Shown here piece by piece: positions 1 through 14,354 of a stretch of 64,000 nt of DNA. The stretch is from Mycoplasma sp. CSL7475-4 (GTDB taxonomy: Bacteria; Bacillota_I; Bacilli_A; Mycoplasmatales; Metamycoplasmataceae). The position numbers and the translations under genes were made by a program. The notes under the pieces were generated by a model that was not told where the DNA came from, searched no databases, and saw only the letters and a program-made list of their open reading frames with translations. Within the stretch, counting starts at the first letter, position 1. Each line of letters starts with the position of its first letter. The DNA lies in assembly GCF_024834065.1 (NCBI RefSeq), contig NZ_JANUYA010000001.1, forward strand, positions 62,001 to 126,000. The letters are read 5' to 3'.

Positions 1-270
1 AAATCTACCTGCGCTCAATTGTTTTGAGTAGTTAATAGCTTTTTGTAACTCGGTAATACTTTCTTTACTTAAATCATTTTTTGATTTTAATAAGTCTTGA
101 GCTTGTTTTGTAACTTTATCAAGCTGTTCATATGAAACTGTGTCTTCTTGTCTCCTAAGATCAGAATTTGTATGAAGCAACGGAATTGTTATAGCTAAAG
201 CAGCAGCAGGAATACCTGTGCTCAATAAAGTTGCAAGTGCTATTTTTTTCTTTTTATTTTTATCTGACAT
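1..270 (-). CDS. Surface or membrane-anchored protein, N-terminal part only
   Basis: This is the first 90 residues of a gene that runs off the left edge. The start follows an AAAGGAG ribosome binding site. A lysine-rich N-terminus (residues 3-11) is followed by a hydrophobic segment (about 12-34) with no lipobox cysteine, so it reads as an uncleaved anchor or signal-anchor. The rest that is visible is polar and helix-prone, with many Lys, Gln and Ser, as in the stalks of mycoplasma surface proteins. It lies just downstream of the small membrane gene ending at 282 and is probably co-transcribed with it. No family can be assigned. Confidence 0.7.
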   Translation of the reverse strand, partial: MSDKNKKKKIALATLLSTGIPAAALAITIPLLHTNSDLRRQEDTVSYEQLDKVTKQAQDLLKSKNDLSKESITELQKAINYSKQLSAGRF

Positions 271-281
271 ATAAATCTCCT

Positions 282-512
282 TTATTTATTGAATCAATGG
301 AAAATACCATGTACTCTTTGTTGTGTTGTAAGCAACAAACCGTCTTGTTGAGTACCTCTGTAAATTAAAAAATCCGCTAAATATGCAATAGAAACTGCAA
401 GTATTAATAGAAAAATAATTGCAAAAACGATTGTAAGAATAGTCATAGCTTTTCCTTCGCTATTTCGACTTGATTTTTTTTCAAAATCAGTTGTTTTTAA
501 TTCATCAACCAT
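282..512 (-). CDS. Small single-pass membrane protein (76 aa)
   Basis: The start is supported by a strong AGGAGG ribosome binding site 5 nt upstream. One in-frame TGA codes for Trp near the end, so the protein finishes with W-F-N-K. A polar N-terminus of about 22 residues precedes one strong transmembrane helix (about 23-48) and a short polar tail. Only 11 nt separate it from the next gene on the same strand, so the two are likely one operon. No family is recognised. A small accessory subunit for its neighbour is possible but is inference. Confidence 0.7.
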
Positions 513-834
513 AATACCTCCTAAAATAATATGTATATTTATTTAATATTAATATAAATAGACATACAATATTCCGAATGATACAAAATTTTATGAAATT
601 CAAAAGAATTAATTTTAAATTAGGTAAAAACTAATAATTTTGCTTGTATTTACTGAAAAAAAACACCAAAAACACTGAATAATTACAGGTTTTTAACCAA
701 CAAAATTGAGCAGTGTTATTCACAATGGCAACAAAATTAATATTTTAAAATGTGTGTTCTTAATATTAATCAAACGCAAAAAGTGTATAATATTTAAATA
801 TTAATTTAGACATTAATTCAAATTTAGGAGAGAT
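513..834. other. Divergent intergenic region with serS promoter
   Basis: No gene is visible here. It separates the minus-strand membrane genes from serS. A TATAAT box lies at 786-791 and the serS ribosome binding site is TTAGGAGAG just before 835, giving a leader of roughly 35 nt. AT-rich boxes near 520-560 probably serve the minus-strand gene. No riboswitch or T-box structure could be recognised. Confidence 0.5.
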
Positions 835-2103
<1,269 letters not shown>

Positions 2104-2124
2104 TAAACTAATATTAAACCTAAA

Positions 2125-2155
2125 AATACTGTGGCTTATGCCAAAGTATTTTTTC
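2125..2155 (+). terminator. Rho-independent terminator of serS
   Basis: The stem is AATACT-TGGC pairing with GCCA-AGTATT with one bulge, followed by a run of Ts. It lies 21 nt after the serS stop codon. Confidence 0.75.
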
Positions 2156-2163
2156 ATTACACC

Positions 2164-2207
2164 AAACGCAGTATTATTGCAAAAAATATTGAGATAATAC
2201 TGCGTTT
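2164..2207. repeat. Perfect 14-bp inverted repeat between serS and nusG
   Basis: The arms AAACGCAGTATTAT (2164-2177) and ATAATACTGCGTTT (2194-2207) are perfectly complementary with a 16-nt loop. T residues flank the right arm. It sits between two convergent genes that each have their own terminator hairpin, so it is either a third terminator or a protein or RNA-processing site. Confidence 0.6.
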
Positions 2208-2289
2208 TGTTCAGTAAATATACACGGCTAATAATCTTTGGGAAATGTCTATATTTATTGACGATAATCAATAAAAACTCTTATTTTTG

Positions 2290-2319
2290 TATAAAAAATC
2301 AACACTCGTGTGTTGATTT
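2290..2319 (-). terminator. Terminator of the rpmG-secE-nusG transcript
   Basis: The 10-bp stem AAATCAACAC / GTGTTGATTT with a 4-nt loop is followed on the minus strand by a T run. Confidence 0.75.
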
Positions 2320-2351
2320 GATGATTAATTTTAATTATCAATAATATGCTT

Positions 2352-2954
2352 CTATTTTTCTTGACTTTCAATTACATCATAGTCAAAATCTGTTGGAACA
2401 TATCTACCAAAATATTCAACTTCTACAGAAACTTTTTTAGTGTTGTCATTTGCTGATATCACTTTTCCAGTTTGACCTTTAAATGGCCCGTCGATTATTT
2501 CTACTATTTCACCAATAGCAAATTTATTTTCGGTTTTACCGTCATTAAAGTCTTTAAAGAATTTTTCTTCTGATTTGAAACTTCTTTTAATTTCTCTTAA
2601 CGAAACCGGAGTTGGTTTAGCTCCCTTACCCGAAGAACCGATAAGACCTGTTACATATTGGGTGTTACGAACAACAAATCACGCCTCGTCACTCATAAAC
2701 ATACGAATAAAAATATAGCCACTATACATGTTAATCGTTTTAACTTTGTATTCTTCGCCGTTAAGTTTTTTTTCTGCTTCTTTGGCTGTTAAACTTGGTT
2801 TTTTAAAAATTTTAAAAGCACCATCTGGGGTAGCTTCATTATCAAAATCAGCTTCAACTTGTTCACTTATTATTCTATTTTTTAGTGATTCAACAACAAT
2901 ATCTTCTTTACCTGATACTGTCGAAATCATATATCATTGAAATTTTTTATCCAT
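2352..2954 (-). CDS. nusG: Transcription termination/antitermination protein NusG
   Basis: The 200-residue protein binds RNA polymerase and controls pausing and termination. The NGN domain opens with M-D-K-K-F-Q-W-Y-M-I-S-T-V-S-G-K-E and includes the characteristic Y-S-G-Y-I-F-I-R-M segment at about 85-93. The C-terminal KOW domain holds F-A-I-G-E-I-V and I-D-G-P-F-K-G-Q-T-G. Trp codons at 2676-2678 and near the N-terminus are TGA. It follows secE by 10 nt with a GAGGAG ribosome binding site, in the usual secE-nusG order. Confidence 0.96.
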
Positions 2955-2964
2955 ATTTACTCCT

Positions 2965-3174
2965 CTAATTAATACCTATTTTAGTTCATAGTAAGGAAAT
3001 CAAGGTTGCAAAAAGCATTACTATTAACGTAAAAAGTAAGGTAAAAGCAATAACTTTTAAAAACGAAATTCAATTTGTTTTTTGTGATGGTCATCTTACT
3101 CTTTTCAATTCACGCACAAATCTTCTAAATTTAAATTTTTTCTTTTTTTCAACTTTTGGCTTGTTTTTGGTCAT
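2965..3174 (-). CDS. secE: Preprotein translocase subunit SecE
   Basis: The small 69-residue subunit stabilises SecY in the membrane. The lysine-rich amphipathic N-terminus (1-20) precedes the conserved R-E-L-K-R-V-R-W-P-S signature (21-30), and one transmembrane helix follows at about 38-63. Its start codon overlaps the rpmG stop in a TAATG junction, which implies translational coupling. Position between rpmG and nusG matches the Bacillus gene order. Confidence 0.95.
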
Positions 3175-3323
3175 TATTTTTCCTCTTTATGTAAAGTGTG
3201 TGTTTTACATTTTGGGCAGTATTTTTTCACTTCAATTCTTGTTAAATTACCAGAACCTTTTGTTGTTGAGTAATTTAGTGAAAAACATACAGAACAACTT
3301 AATGTAATTTTTTGCTTTTTCAT
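3174..3323 (-). CDS. rpmG: 50S ribosomal protein L33
   Basis: The 49-residue protein carries the zinc-ribbon pairs C-S-V-C (10-13) and C-P-K-C (36-39) of the C+ form of L33, with the family's N-Y-S-T-T-K core. It is the first gene of rpmG-secE-nusG. The spacing to the AAGGAG sequence upstream is about 15 nt, much more than usual, with a TATAAT-like box between them. The real promoter and start signal are therefore unclear. Confidence 0.95.
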   Translation of the reverse strand: MKKQKITLSCSVCFSLNYSTTKGSGNLTRIEVKKYCPKCKTHTLHKEEK

Positions 3324-3355
3324 ATTAATTATATTTAATCTCCTTAATTTACGTT

Positions 3356-3379
3356 AAATAAAAAAGTGCTCAGCACTAC
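3356..3379 (-). terminator. Weak terminator after the SigH-like gene
   Basis: On the minus strand the palindrome AGTGCTGAGCACT is followed by six Ts. The stem is short, so read-through into rpmG is plausible. Confidence 0.4.
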
Positions 3380-3391
3380 CATTAGTATACA

Positions 3392-3961
3392 CTATTTGCA
3401 GTAAGTGCTGAACATTTTTCCAATATTATATTGATAACTGTTTAATTTGGTCGCAGTTAATAAATTAACATATCTCGTATTTCTTAACTTATGAATTAAT
3501 TTCATATTTTTGCTATTTTTCAATACCTTTTCAGTGAAAATCATCAAATCAAGCTCGCCCAAAATTTTATCTAGTTTTTCACTAGCCGATACATCATAAA
3601 CATAAAACAATTCATCAGCTGGTGTTGAAATAAAATTCGGACTGCGTTTTTTACAATTTCAATATTTGAACTTATTTAAACTGAAAAATTCAATTGACTT
3701 CAATAAAAAAGTTCTCAAAGTAGCATTTTCGCTAATTTTGTAATTAGCTAACATCCTAGGAATTGTGAATAAAAACTCATAATAAATATCGCCTCAATCA
3801 AGCAAATTTTGCGGATTGCGATATAGCATTATTTTTACTTTTGTTTTTAGATCATGGCCATATAGATAGTCAATAATCTTTATAATTTTTTCATTGTTTG
3901 ATGTTCTTAACAAATTAACCAGGTCCTCATTATTCAGTTTATCTAGCTTTGAAAAGATCAT
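3392..3961 (-). CDS. Divergent SigH-like sigma factor candidate
   Basis: The 189-residue protein sits exactly where Bacillus sigH lies, between the rlmB group and rpmG-secE-nusG. Residues about 55-105 resemble sigma region 2: an acidic D-W-G-D-I-Y-Y-E-F-L stretch, then a helix and an aromatic F-F-S-L-N-K-F-K-Y-W-N stretch. Residues about 140-185 are helical with L-R-N-T-R-Y-V-N-L-L-T-A and could be a degenerate region 4. No strict motif is conserved, so the assignment rests on synteny plus weak pattern similarity. Its start lies 1 nt after the rlmB stop. Known parallel: MG428 of M. genitalium is an alternative sigma factor controlling recombination genes. Confidence 0.55.
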
Positions 3962-3962
3962 T

Positions 3963-4679
3963 TTACCCCTTGGTTATTTGATTAATCAATAAACCAGCAG
4001 CAACTGATACGTTAAGCGATTGCACACTACCACGTTGGGGAATATAAATAATAACATCAGACTCATTCAACACCGGCTGACTAACTCCATTACCTTCATT
4101 TCCGATGACTAAAATTGTTGGTTTGTTATATTCTATCTGATCAAAATGCTGTGCATTTTCATTTAAAGCGGAAGAATATACTCAGTATCCAACCTTTTTT
4201 AAACGTTTTAGTGCTGCAACAATATTATTTACCTTAATAAATTTAATACCAGCAAAACCACCTGAACTAATTTTTAAAACTGTTGAAGTTATGTCGGCAC
4301 TTCTGTCTTTTGAAAGAATAATGTGTGTAATGCCGAATGCATTTGCAGTTCTAATTATGGCTCCTAAATTGTGTGGATCTTGAATCTTATCTAACACCAA
4401 AACATTTTGGGGTTTATCTTTTTCGATACTATTCAATTCATGTATAGGAAAACTTTTTAAAACAGCAATAATTCCTTGATGATTTTCGCTTGTAATCTCG
4501 CTAAAAAACTCGTTGCTCTTAACAATAACATTCGCTGTTGTTTGTTGTTTAATTTTTTGTGAGAGTTTATCAGAATTGACATAAACAACATCTATTGGCA
4601 ATTTATTTGTTATCGCATCATTTACTGAATTTCTACCTCACAACATTAATTTTTTCATATTTTTGTTGCTTTTTTTCAT
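3963..4679 (-). CDS. rlmB: 23S rRNA (guanosine-2'-O)-methyltransferase RlmB type
   Basis: The 238-residue SpoU-family enzyme methylates rRNA ribose using S-adenosylmethionine. The N-terminus reads M-L-W-G-R-N-S-V-N-D, the typical substrate-binding domain start. SPOUT knot motifs are visible: L-D-K-I-Q-D-P-H-N-L-G-A-I-I-R-T-A (motif 1), V-I-G-N-E-G-N-G-V (motif 2) and S-L-N-V-S-V-A-A-G (motif 3). I chose the ATG at 4679, preceded by TTGGA, over the one at 4658, which has no ribosome binding site. It follows cysS by 23 nt in the same order as in Bacillus. Confidence 0.93.
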
Positions 4680-4702
4680 AATATATTCCAATTCTTTATT
4701 TG

Positions 4703-5932
4703 TTAATAAAGACCGCTTTCCATTAATTTTTCTCTTAATTTATCAGCGTTTTCAAAATCTTTTTTATCAACAAATACACGTCATTTTTCGTATATTTCCA
4801 ATATTTCTTGATATTTTGTTACGTCAGTTAGAGTGGGATGAATAATGTTAATAATTGTGTGAATATTAAGGGCGTTTTCAATAGACTCTGTTTTATTGAA
4901 TAATTTTAGCTCTTCATTTAATAATAAATTGTATTTAGCAAAATCATAATTTGCTAACGCTTCAAAAATTTCATTTACTTTAGGAGATCTCTGAATTTTT
5001 AAATCAGTTCCGAGTTTAGAATAAATCTTAAATATTGCTTTTTTGTACTTAGTTTCGATTGTTTGTAAATTTGATAGTAATTCTTGCGTAATATTTATCG
5101 GCGCAGTGAATTTAGCTGTTAATAACATTAGTTTATAAACTTCGACTCCGTATGCGGCAAAAAATTCACTTGGTAGCACAACATTGCCTAATGATTTTGA
5201 CATTTTGATACCTTCTAAATTGATCTGACCACTACGCAATCATTCTTTTGATAAATTTGATTTAAAAAGTGAATAATGTTGAATGTTTTCGTTCTCGTGA
5301 TGTGGAAAGACTAAATCCATTCCGCCGCCGTGAATATCAACTCCGTATGAACCGAAATGTTTGGCAATTAAAGCACAACATTCAGTGTGTCAACCAGGTC
5401 TACCATCGCCAAATTTTGATGGGAATTTAATACCTTTAGTTGTTTTTTTTCATAGTGCAAAATCAGCTTTAAATTTTTTAGAGCTAAAGTCATCTTCGAA
5501 TATCATTTTGTCAATGTTTTGTTTAGAAACAACACCATAGTTTTCAATATTTTTTTGAATATCAAATCAAACATTGCCACTATCATCAATATAAGCGCTT
5601 CCGCTTTTAACGATATTGTCAATATAATCAATAATTAAATCAATATTATCGGTGACTTTTTCAATATGTGTGATTGTGTCAATATTAAGTGATTTTAATA
5701 AGTCAAAATATTCTTTAGTGTATTTCTCGCTAACATCTTTTTCAGTGGTGTTAGTTTGAATTGCTTTGTCAATTATTTTATCGTCAATATCTGTTATATT
5801 GTGAATCAATGAATATTCTCTACCAAGAAATTTGTGAGCTTTTAATACTAAATCAAAAGTTGTAATTGGCCGTAAATTCCCAATGTGAGGAGTGCTATAT
5901 ACAGTCGGCCCGCATAAATAAATTTTTAACAT
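4703..5932 (-). CDS. cysS: Cysteine--tRNA ligase
   Basis: The 409-residue class I synthetase has C-G-P-T-V-Y and the HIGH-type H-I-G-N at the N-terminus, the zinc-site segment W-H-T-E-C-C in the middle, and K-M-S-K-S-L-G-N. It starts directly with M-L-K-I-Y-L-C-G-P, lacking about 20 residues that precede the motif in many bacteria. A TATAAT box at 5940-5945 lies 7 nt before the ATG and there is no ribosome binding site, so the mRNA is probably leaderless. The gene heads the cysS-rlmB-sigma-like cluster and is divergent from parE. Confidence 0.96.
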
Positions 5933-6077
5933 GTCTTACATTATATATTAAAACAAGTACATTAAATTATTTGTTAAGTGGCACAACACTAAAAACAAAA
6001 AAATATTCACAATTAGGCCAATAAAATGCATGTTTATAAATAAGAATTGCTAATAATAAAAAAAATAGTATTATTAA

Positions 6078-7994
<1,917 letters not shown>

Positions 7995-8019
7995 TAAAAA
8001 TGTATGGGAAGGGATATAT

Positions 8020-10596
8020 ATGACTGATAAAAAGAAAAAAAAGATAGATGAAATAGTCGATAATATTGTTGCGGAAAACATTGATGCAATAATGGCCGAT
8101 CGTTTTAGCAGATATTCTAAATATATCATTCAGCAAAGAGCCTTACCTGATGTGCGTGACGGTCTAAAACCAGTTCAGAGAAGAATCCTTTATTCAATGA
8201 GTGAACTGGGTTTGTTTGCTAATAAGCCTTTCAAAAAATCAGCCAGAGTTGTAGGGGATGTTATTGGTAAATATCACCCACACGGCGATAGTTCTATTTA
8301 TGAAGCAATGGTTAGAATGGCTCAAGATTGAAAAATCGGTCACACCTTAATCGAAATGCATGGGAATGTCGGTAGTATCGATGATGACCCTGCTGCTGCC
8401 ATGCGTTATACAGAAGTGAGATTGGCTAAAATCAGTGAATATATACTCGGAGATTTAAAGAAAAATACAGTAAAATACGCGCCAAACTTTGATGATAGTG
8501 AAAAAGAGCCGGTTGTTTTACCTTCAATAATTCCTAATTTATTGTTAAATGGAGCTAAAGGTATTGCTTCGGGTTATGCGACTGACATGCCACCACACAA
8601 TTTAAATGAAATTATTGACGCCTCAATAGAATTGATTAAAAATCCGTTGATCACATTGCCTGAATTAATGAAATATATAAAAGGTCCCGACTTCCCAACG
8701 GGTGGTGTAATTTATGGAAATCAAGGTATTAAAGATGCATTCGAAACGGGTAAAGGACGTGTTGTTTTAGTATCAAAATACTTAATAAAAGAAGAAAAAA
8801 ACAATAAATATATTGAAATTAGCGAAATTCCATACGGAGTGGTTAAAAGCAAACTTGTTAGAGATATTGACATTTTAATTTCAAGCGAAAACATCAATGG
8901 CTTACTTGAAATTAAAGATATGTCAGACCGTGATGGAATAAGCATTGTAATTACACTAGAAAAAAACGCAAATGTCGACACGATAATTAACTTTTTGTTG
9001 CAAAAAACAGAGTTACAAGTTTACTATAATACCAACAATGTAGCAATAGTTAATAACTCACCGCAATTGTGTAATTTACACAACTTATTGGGTCAATATA
9101 TTGGACACGTAAAAGATATTAAAACTAAGACCTTAAAATTTGATCTGGCAAAATATCGTGCTAGACTCGAAATTGTTGAAGGTTTTATAAAAGTTTCTGA
9201 AATCACTGATGAAGTTATAGAAGTTATTAGAAATAGTGAGAATGGAAAGCAAGGTGTTATTGAAAATTTAGTTAAACATTTTGATTTTACAATCAATCAA
9301 GCTACAGCAATTGCTGAGTTAAGATTATACAGACTTTCCAAAACTGATAAAGCAGCATTTATTGCCGAAAAAGCCGACCTTGAAAAACTGATTAATCAGT
9401 GTGAGTTATTATTAAAACACCCAAGTAAATTTGATTTATGAATTATTGAATTATTGAAGGCGATCAAAAAAGAATTCGGTATTGAGCGCCGCACCGCTAT
9501 CAATAAAGAAGAAATTAAAATTAAATACGATGAAGCTGATTTAGTTGCGAGCGAGGAAGTTCTTTTAGCAATAACAAGACACGGTTATATTAAGAGATTT
9601 TCACCTAAAGTTAATCAATCGAATGACTGGACAACATTTGCAATAAAAGAAGAAGATCGAATTATTTTCAGTAATAAAGTAAACACAACTGACAGCTTAT
9701 TAGCCTTTACAAATATGGGAAATTATGCCCTAATACCTGTTTATAAATTGCAAGAAAGCAAATGAAAAGAGTATGGATCACACCTATCTGAATTTGTTGA
9801 ATTATTGTCTGGTGAAGAGGTTGTTTCGGTTATAGCTGTTTCTGATTTTGAAATTGAAAACTATGTTTGCTTATTCAGTCGTGAAGGGCAAGGAAAACGT
9901 GTGTTATTGAAAGATTTTTATGTTTCGCGAAATAGCAAAACATTCACTGCTTTATTGTTAAAAAACAATGATGAATTAGTCGGAGCTAAACTTTCGGATG
10001 GCAGCAAAAGTATTCTTATTGCTACTAAAAAAGGGCTTGCTTCTTTATACAGTGAAGCGGATTTACAAGTCTATGGTGCTAAAGCAGCGGGAGTGAAATC
10101 GTGTTTTTTATCAGGCACAGATTTAATTGCTGATTTTGCTCTGGTCAATAAAAACGATATTGTCAATATTATTGCGAACGAAAAATATATTAAACGTATA
10201 AAAGTGTCAAATATTTCTAAAGTGTCTAAAAAACATTTAGGAAAACCGTTATTCCCTCAATTTAAAACAAAACCATTGACAATTCACGACATGATAACAA
10301 ACGATGAAAGTTTTAAAATCTTTGTGAAAAATCAAAATAACGAAATAATTATCGAAGACATTTCTAATTATCCAGTTTCAACAGCTGAAGAAGGATTTTC
10401 AAAAATAAAAATTGATGCAATTCTAAACACTTCATTCAAATATGGTTCTTTAACAAAAGAAAAACCAAAAACAATTAAAAAAGAAACCAATAAAATTGAA
10501 ACTAATGAAAAAAACAACAATACTTACTCAGACAGTCTTGATGATGTTTTAGATATGGATGTTGACGCAATTCTTAAAAAATACGATATTGATTAA
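8020..10596 (+). CDS. parC: DNA topoisomerase IV subunit A
   Basis: The 858-residue breakage-reunion subunit has [17 protein letters not shown], and W-K followed by L-I-E-M-H-G-N, which is ParC-type rather than GyrA-type. The active-site tyrosine is in A-M-R-Y-T-E at about residue 130. The quinolone-determining segment [10 protein letters not shown] carries Ser91 and Glu95, the usual susceptible-type residues. The C-terminal half is the beta-propeller DNA-wrapping domain, then a Lys/Asn-rich tail. The ribosome binding site is GGGAAGGG. One Trp near 9627 is encoded by TGG, otherwise TGA is used. Confidence 0.95.
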
Positions 10597-10617
10597 ACTT
10601 TTTCAAATCAAACAAAA

Positions 10618-10648
10618 AAACTTCAACTTTTTTGTTGAAGTTTTTTTG
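10618..10648. terminator. Bidirectional terminator between parC and rbfA
   Basis: The stem CTTCAAC / GTTGAAG with a T6 loop has T7 on the plus side and a T7 run on the minus side, serving both convergent genes. Confidence 0.85.
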
Positions 10649-10990
10649 TTATTCTTCTGTCTTAATTTTTTGAAGTATTTTTTCAATTTTCATAGCGTCA
10701 TCGATTACGTGATCTAATTCAAAGTGAATTTCTGGTACTTTACGTCAATTAAGAGCGTGCGATAATGTTTTTCTAATGTAGCCGGCAGCATTTCTGATTG
10801 CTTCAATACCGTCTTGTGATTTTTCACTAAAAGTTACAAAGACTTTTGCGTGTGAAGAATCTGCTGATAATTCACAATCAATAACAGTCGGGTTGATAAT
10901 ATTTACGTTTGTTAAATCAGTAGTAACAATTTGTGCGATCATTGTTTTTAACTGAGATTCTTTTCTTAGTGTGTTGATACTTTTGCTCAT
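10649..10990 (-). CDS. rbfA: Ribosome-binding factor A
   Basis: The 113-residue protein is a KH-fold factor for 30S maturation. It opens with a basic N-terminus and I-A-Q-I-V-T-T-D-L, then V-F-V-T-F-S, A-G-Y-I-R-K-T-L-S-H-A-L-N-W-R-K-V-P-E-I-H-F, closely matching the RbfA core and its R-x-x-P-x-L-x-F-like region. The Trp is TGA. A ribosome binding site AAAGGATAAT precedes the ATG. Upstream is a small GGAG...CTCC hairpin of unknown role. Confidence 0.93.
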
Positions 10991-11406
10991 ATTATCCTTT
11001 CTATAGGAGTTTATCTCCTTACTTTAATTATAATTTTTTTATTATGCAAATTTAAATGAGATTATATTTTATTGTAAATTTGTTTAGTCTAAACTTAATC
11101 TACTCACAGTATTGTAACAATACACACATAAAAAGCGGCATTAATTTAAAAACTATGAAAATTTAGTCGTTAATAGACAAAAAAACCTAAATTGAAATGC
11201 TTTCAAAGAAACAAATAAAGATTTTTGTATTTATACCAAAATGAAGAAAGTCAATTAAACTTTTATAAAATAAACGTTAGAAGTTATATCAAAAGTAGAT
11301 CAAATCAACACTTAAAGACTACAAAACATTGCGAAATTGTCAAATTCGCAATGTTTTATATTTTAATTACTGCCTAAAATTGCTTTAAAAAACATAGAGT
11401 TTAACT
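10991..11406. other. Non-coding region between rbfA and ppa
   Basis: No open reading frame with a plausible start is visible. It holds the rbfA promoter and leader at its left end and the ppa terminator hairpin at its right end. The remaining roughly 280 bases are AT-rich without recognisable RNA structure. Confidence 0.5.
11323..11360 (-). terminator. Terminator hairpin downstream of ppa
   Basis: The perfect 13-bp arms AAAACATTGCGAA (11323-11335) and TTCGCAATGTTTT (11345-11357) enclose a 9-nt loop. T residues follow on both strands. Confidence 0.7.
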
Positions 11407-11961
11407 CTATGCTTCGTATTTTTCAGGATGTAATTGCATCATTTTGGCGATAAATTCTTTTTTAGGCATTTGGCCGTATTTATCCATTAACTCTTTGCAT
11501 TCTTGCAATTCTTCCAATGCTCATTCAACATTTTCAAAACCTGTTACTTTTGAAGCACCAGGTTTTTTTCAATTTTTGTAGTTGTTGAAAAACATTTCAA
11601 CATTTTTTAAAAATGGTTCAGGTAATTGATCTAAAGTAGTAATTGCGTCTAATCTATAATCATCAGCGTGGACTGCAATTAATTTGGTATCAGTTTCGCC
11701 TGAATCAATCATTTTCATTGCACCAATAATACGTGCGTTCAATAATGAACCTGGAACAAATGTTTCTGGTGAATAAACTAATACATCTAGTTCATCGCCA
11801 TCTCAATCAAGTGCATTTGGTATAAAACCATAATTTGCCGGATATACAAAATCTCCTCTCAATATTCTATCCACGTGCAATTGACCATCTGCACGATCAA
11901 ATTCATATTTAATATTTGATCCTTTTTGGATCTCAATTTTAACTTCTACTATATTTGACAT
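11407..11961 (-). CDS. ppa: Inorganic pyrophosphatase, family I
   Basis: The 184-residue enzyme hydrolyses pyrophosphate to phosphate and drives biosynthetic reactions. Family I signatures are clear: N-I-K-Y-E-F-D near residue 17, Y-P-A-N-Y-G-F-I-P and [11 protein letters not shown], which supply the metal-binding aspartates. Trp residues are TGA. A TATAAT box at 11968-11973 lies 6 nt upstream of the ATG and no ribosome binding site is present, so it is probably translated from a leaderless mRNA. Confidence 0.96.
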
Positions 11962-12096
11962 ACTTTAATTATAAGCATTTTAATGCTATCTCGCAAAATT
12001 TAATTAAATATGTAAAATTAATACCATTTTTGGACATTTTTTTATTAAAAAGAAAATTTATTTTTATAATTATATTATTAAAAATGGCAAAAATAA

Positions 12097-13581
<1,485 letters not shown>

Positions 13582-13597
13582 TTCACTAATATTCTTT

Positions 13598-13628
13598 AAA
13601 AAGAGACATAATTCTGTCTCTTTTTAAA
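13598..13628 (+). terminator. Terminator of lpd
   Basis: The 11-bp stem AAAAAGAGACA / TGTCTCTTTTT ends in a T run. Confidence 0.8.
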
Positions 13629-13694
13629 TTTGCAGAATATTCAAATAACAATGAGTATTAACAATTAGCCATTTTAATATATAATTTAAAGACT

Positions 13695-14354
13695 ATGGCT
13701 ATGTTATTTAATTACAATAAAGAATTTAAAAATACATTTGAACTTGTTTTCAATTCATCTATTCAAAGCGAAAAAAATTTAGTGATAAACACTGATGAAT
13801 ATAAGTTTTCAATAAACTATGCAAACAGCAATGACTTAAGAGTTAGCTCAATTATCGTTAGTTCAAAAAACCAATTAATAGAACAAAAACAATTTTCAAT
13901 TGCTAGCAATCATTTAATCAATACAATTATTGAAAAAATCAATAAAAACACTGAATTTAAATTCATTTTTGAAGATATCGCAAACATCAAAATCGGTAAA
14001 ATAATCGAAAGAAAATCTCATCCTAAAAGCGAAAAATTATTTGTTCTAAAGGTTAATTTTGGTGAGTATAGCAAAACAATCATTACCAATACAACATATA
14101 CGACAGAAGGTAAATATTTAGCTTGATACATGAATGGTTCAATTACACCTGGCGGACTAATAATTAAAAATGGTGAAGTTATGGGTGTAATGAGTGAAGG
14201 AATGCTATGTAGCGCAGATTCTTTATCTCTGAGTGAATATACTAATGAATTTGAAAACAATGTACTGGCGAAAATTAGTGAACCTGATAATTATTTAGGC
14301 AAAAATATAGAAACGGTTTATACAGAATTGATAAACAAAACCGAGGAGAAATAA
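13695..14354 (+). CDS. YtpR-like tRNA-binding domain protein
   Basis: The 219-residue protein has an N-terminal domain of the DUF4479 type (about 1-95) followed by a tRNA-binding OB fold like the N-terminus of PheT. The OB fold is visible as I-A-N-I-K-I-G-K-I-I, H-P-K-S-E-K-L-F-V-L-K-V, then G-G-L-I-I-K-N-G-E-V-M-G-V-M-S-E-G-M-L-C-S. Its cellular role is not established; related proteins are thought to bind tRNA. The ATG lies 10 nt after a TATAAT box, so the leader would be very short. It ends immediately before tyrS, whose ribosome binding site is inside it. Confidence 0.82.
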
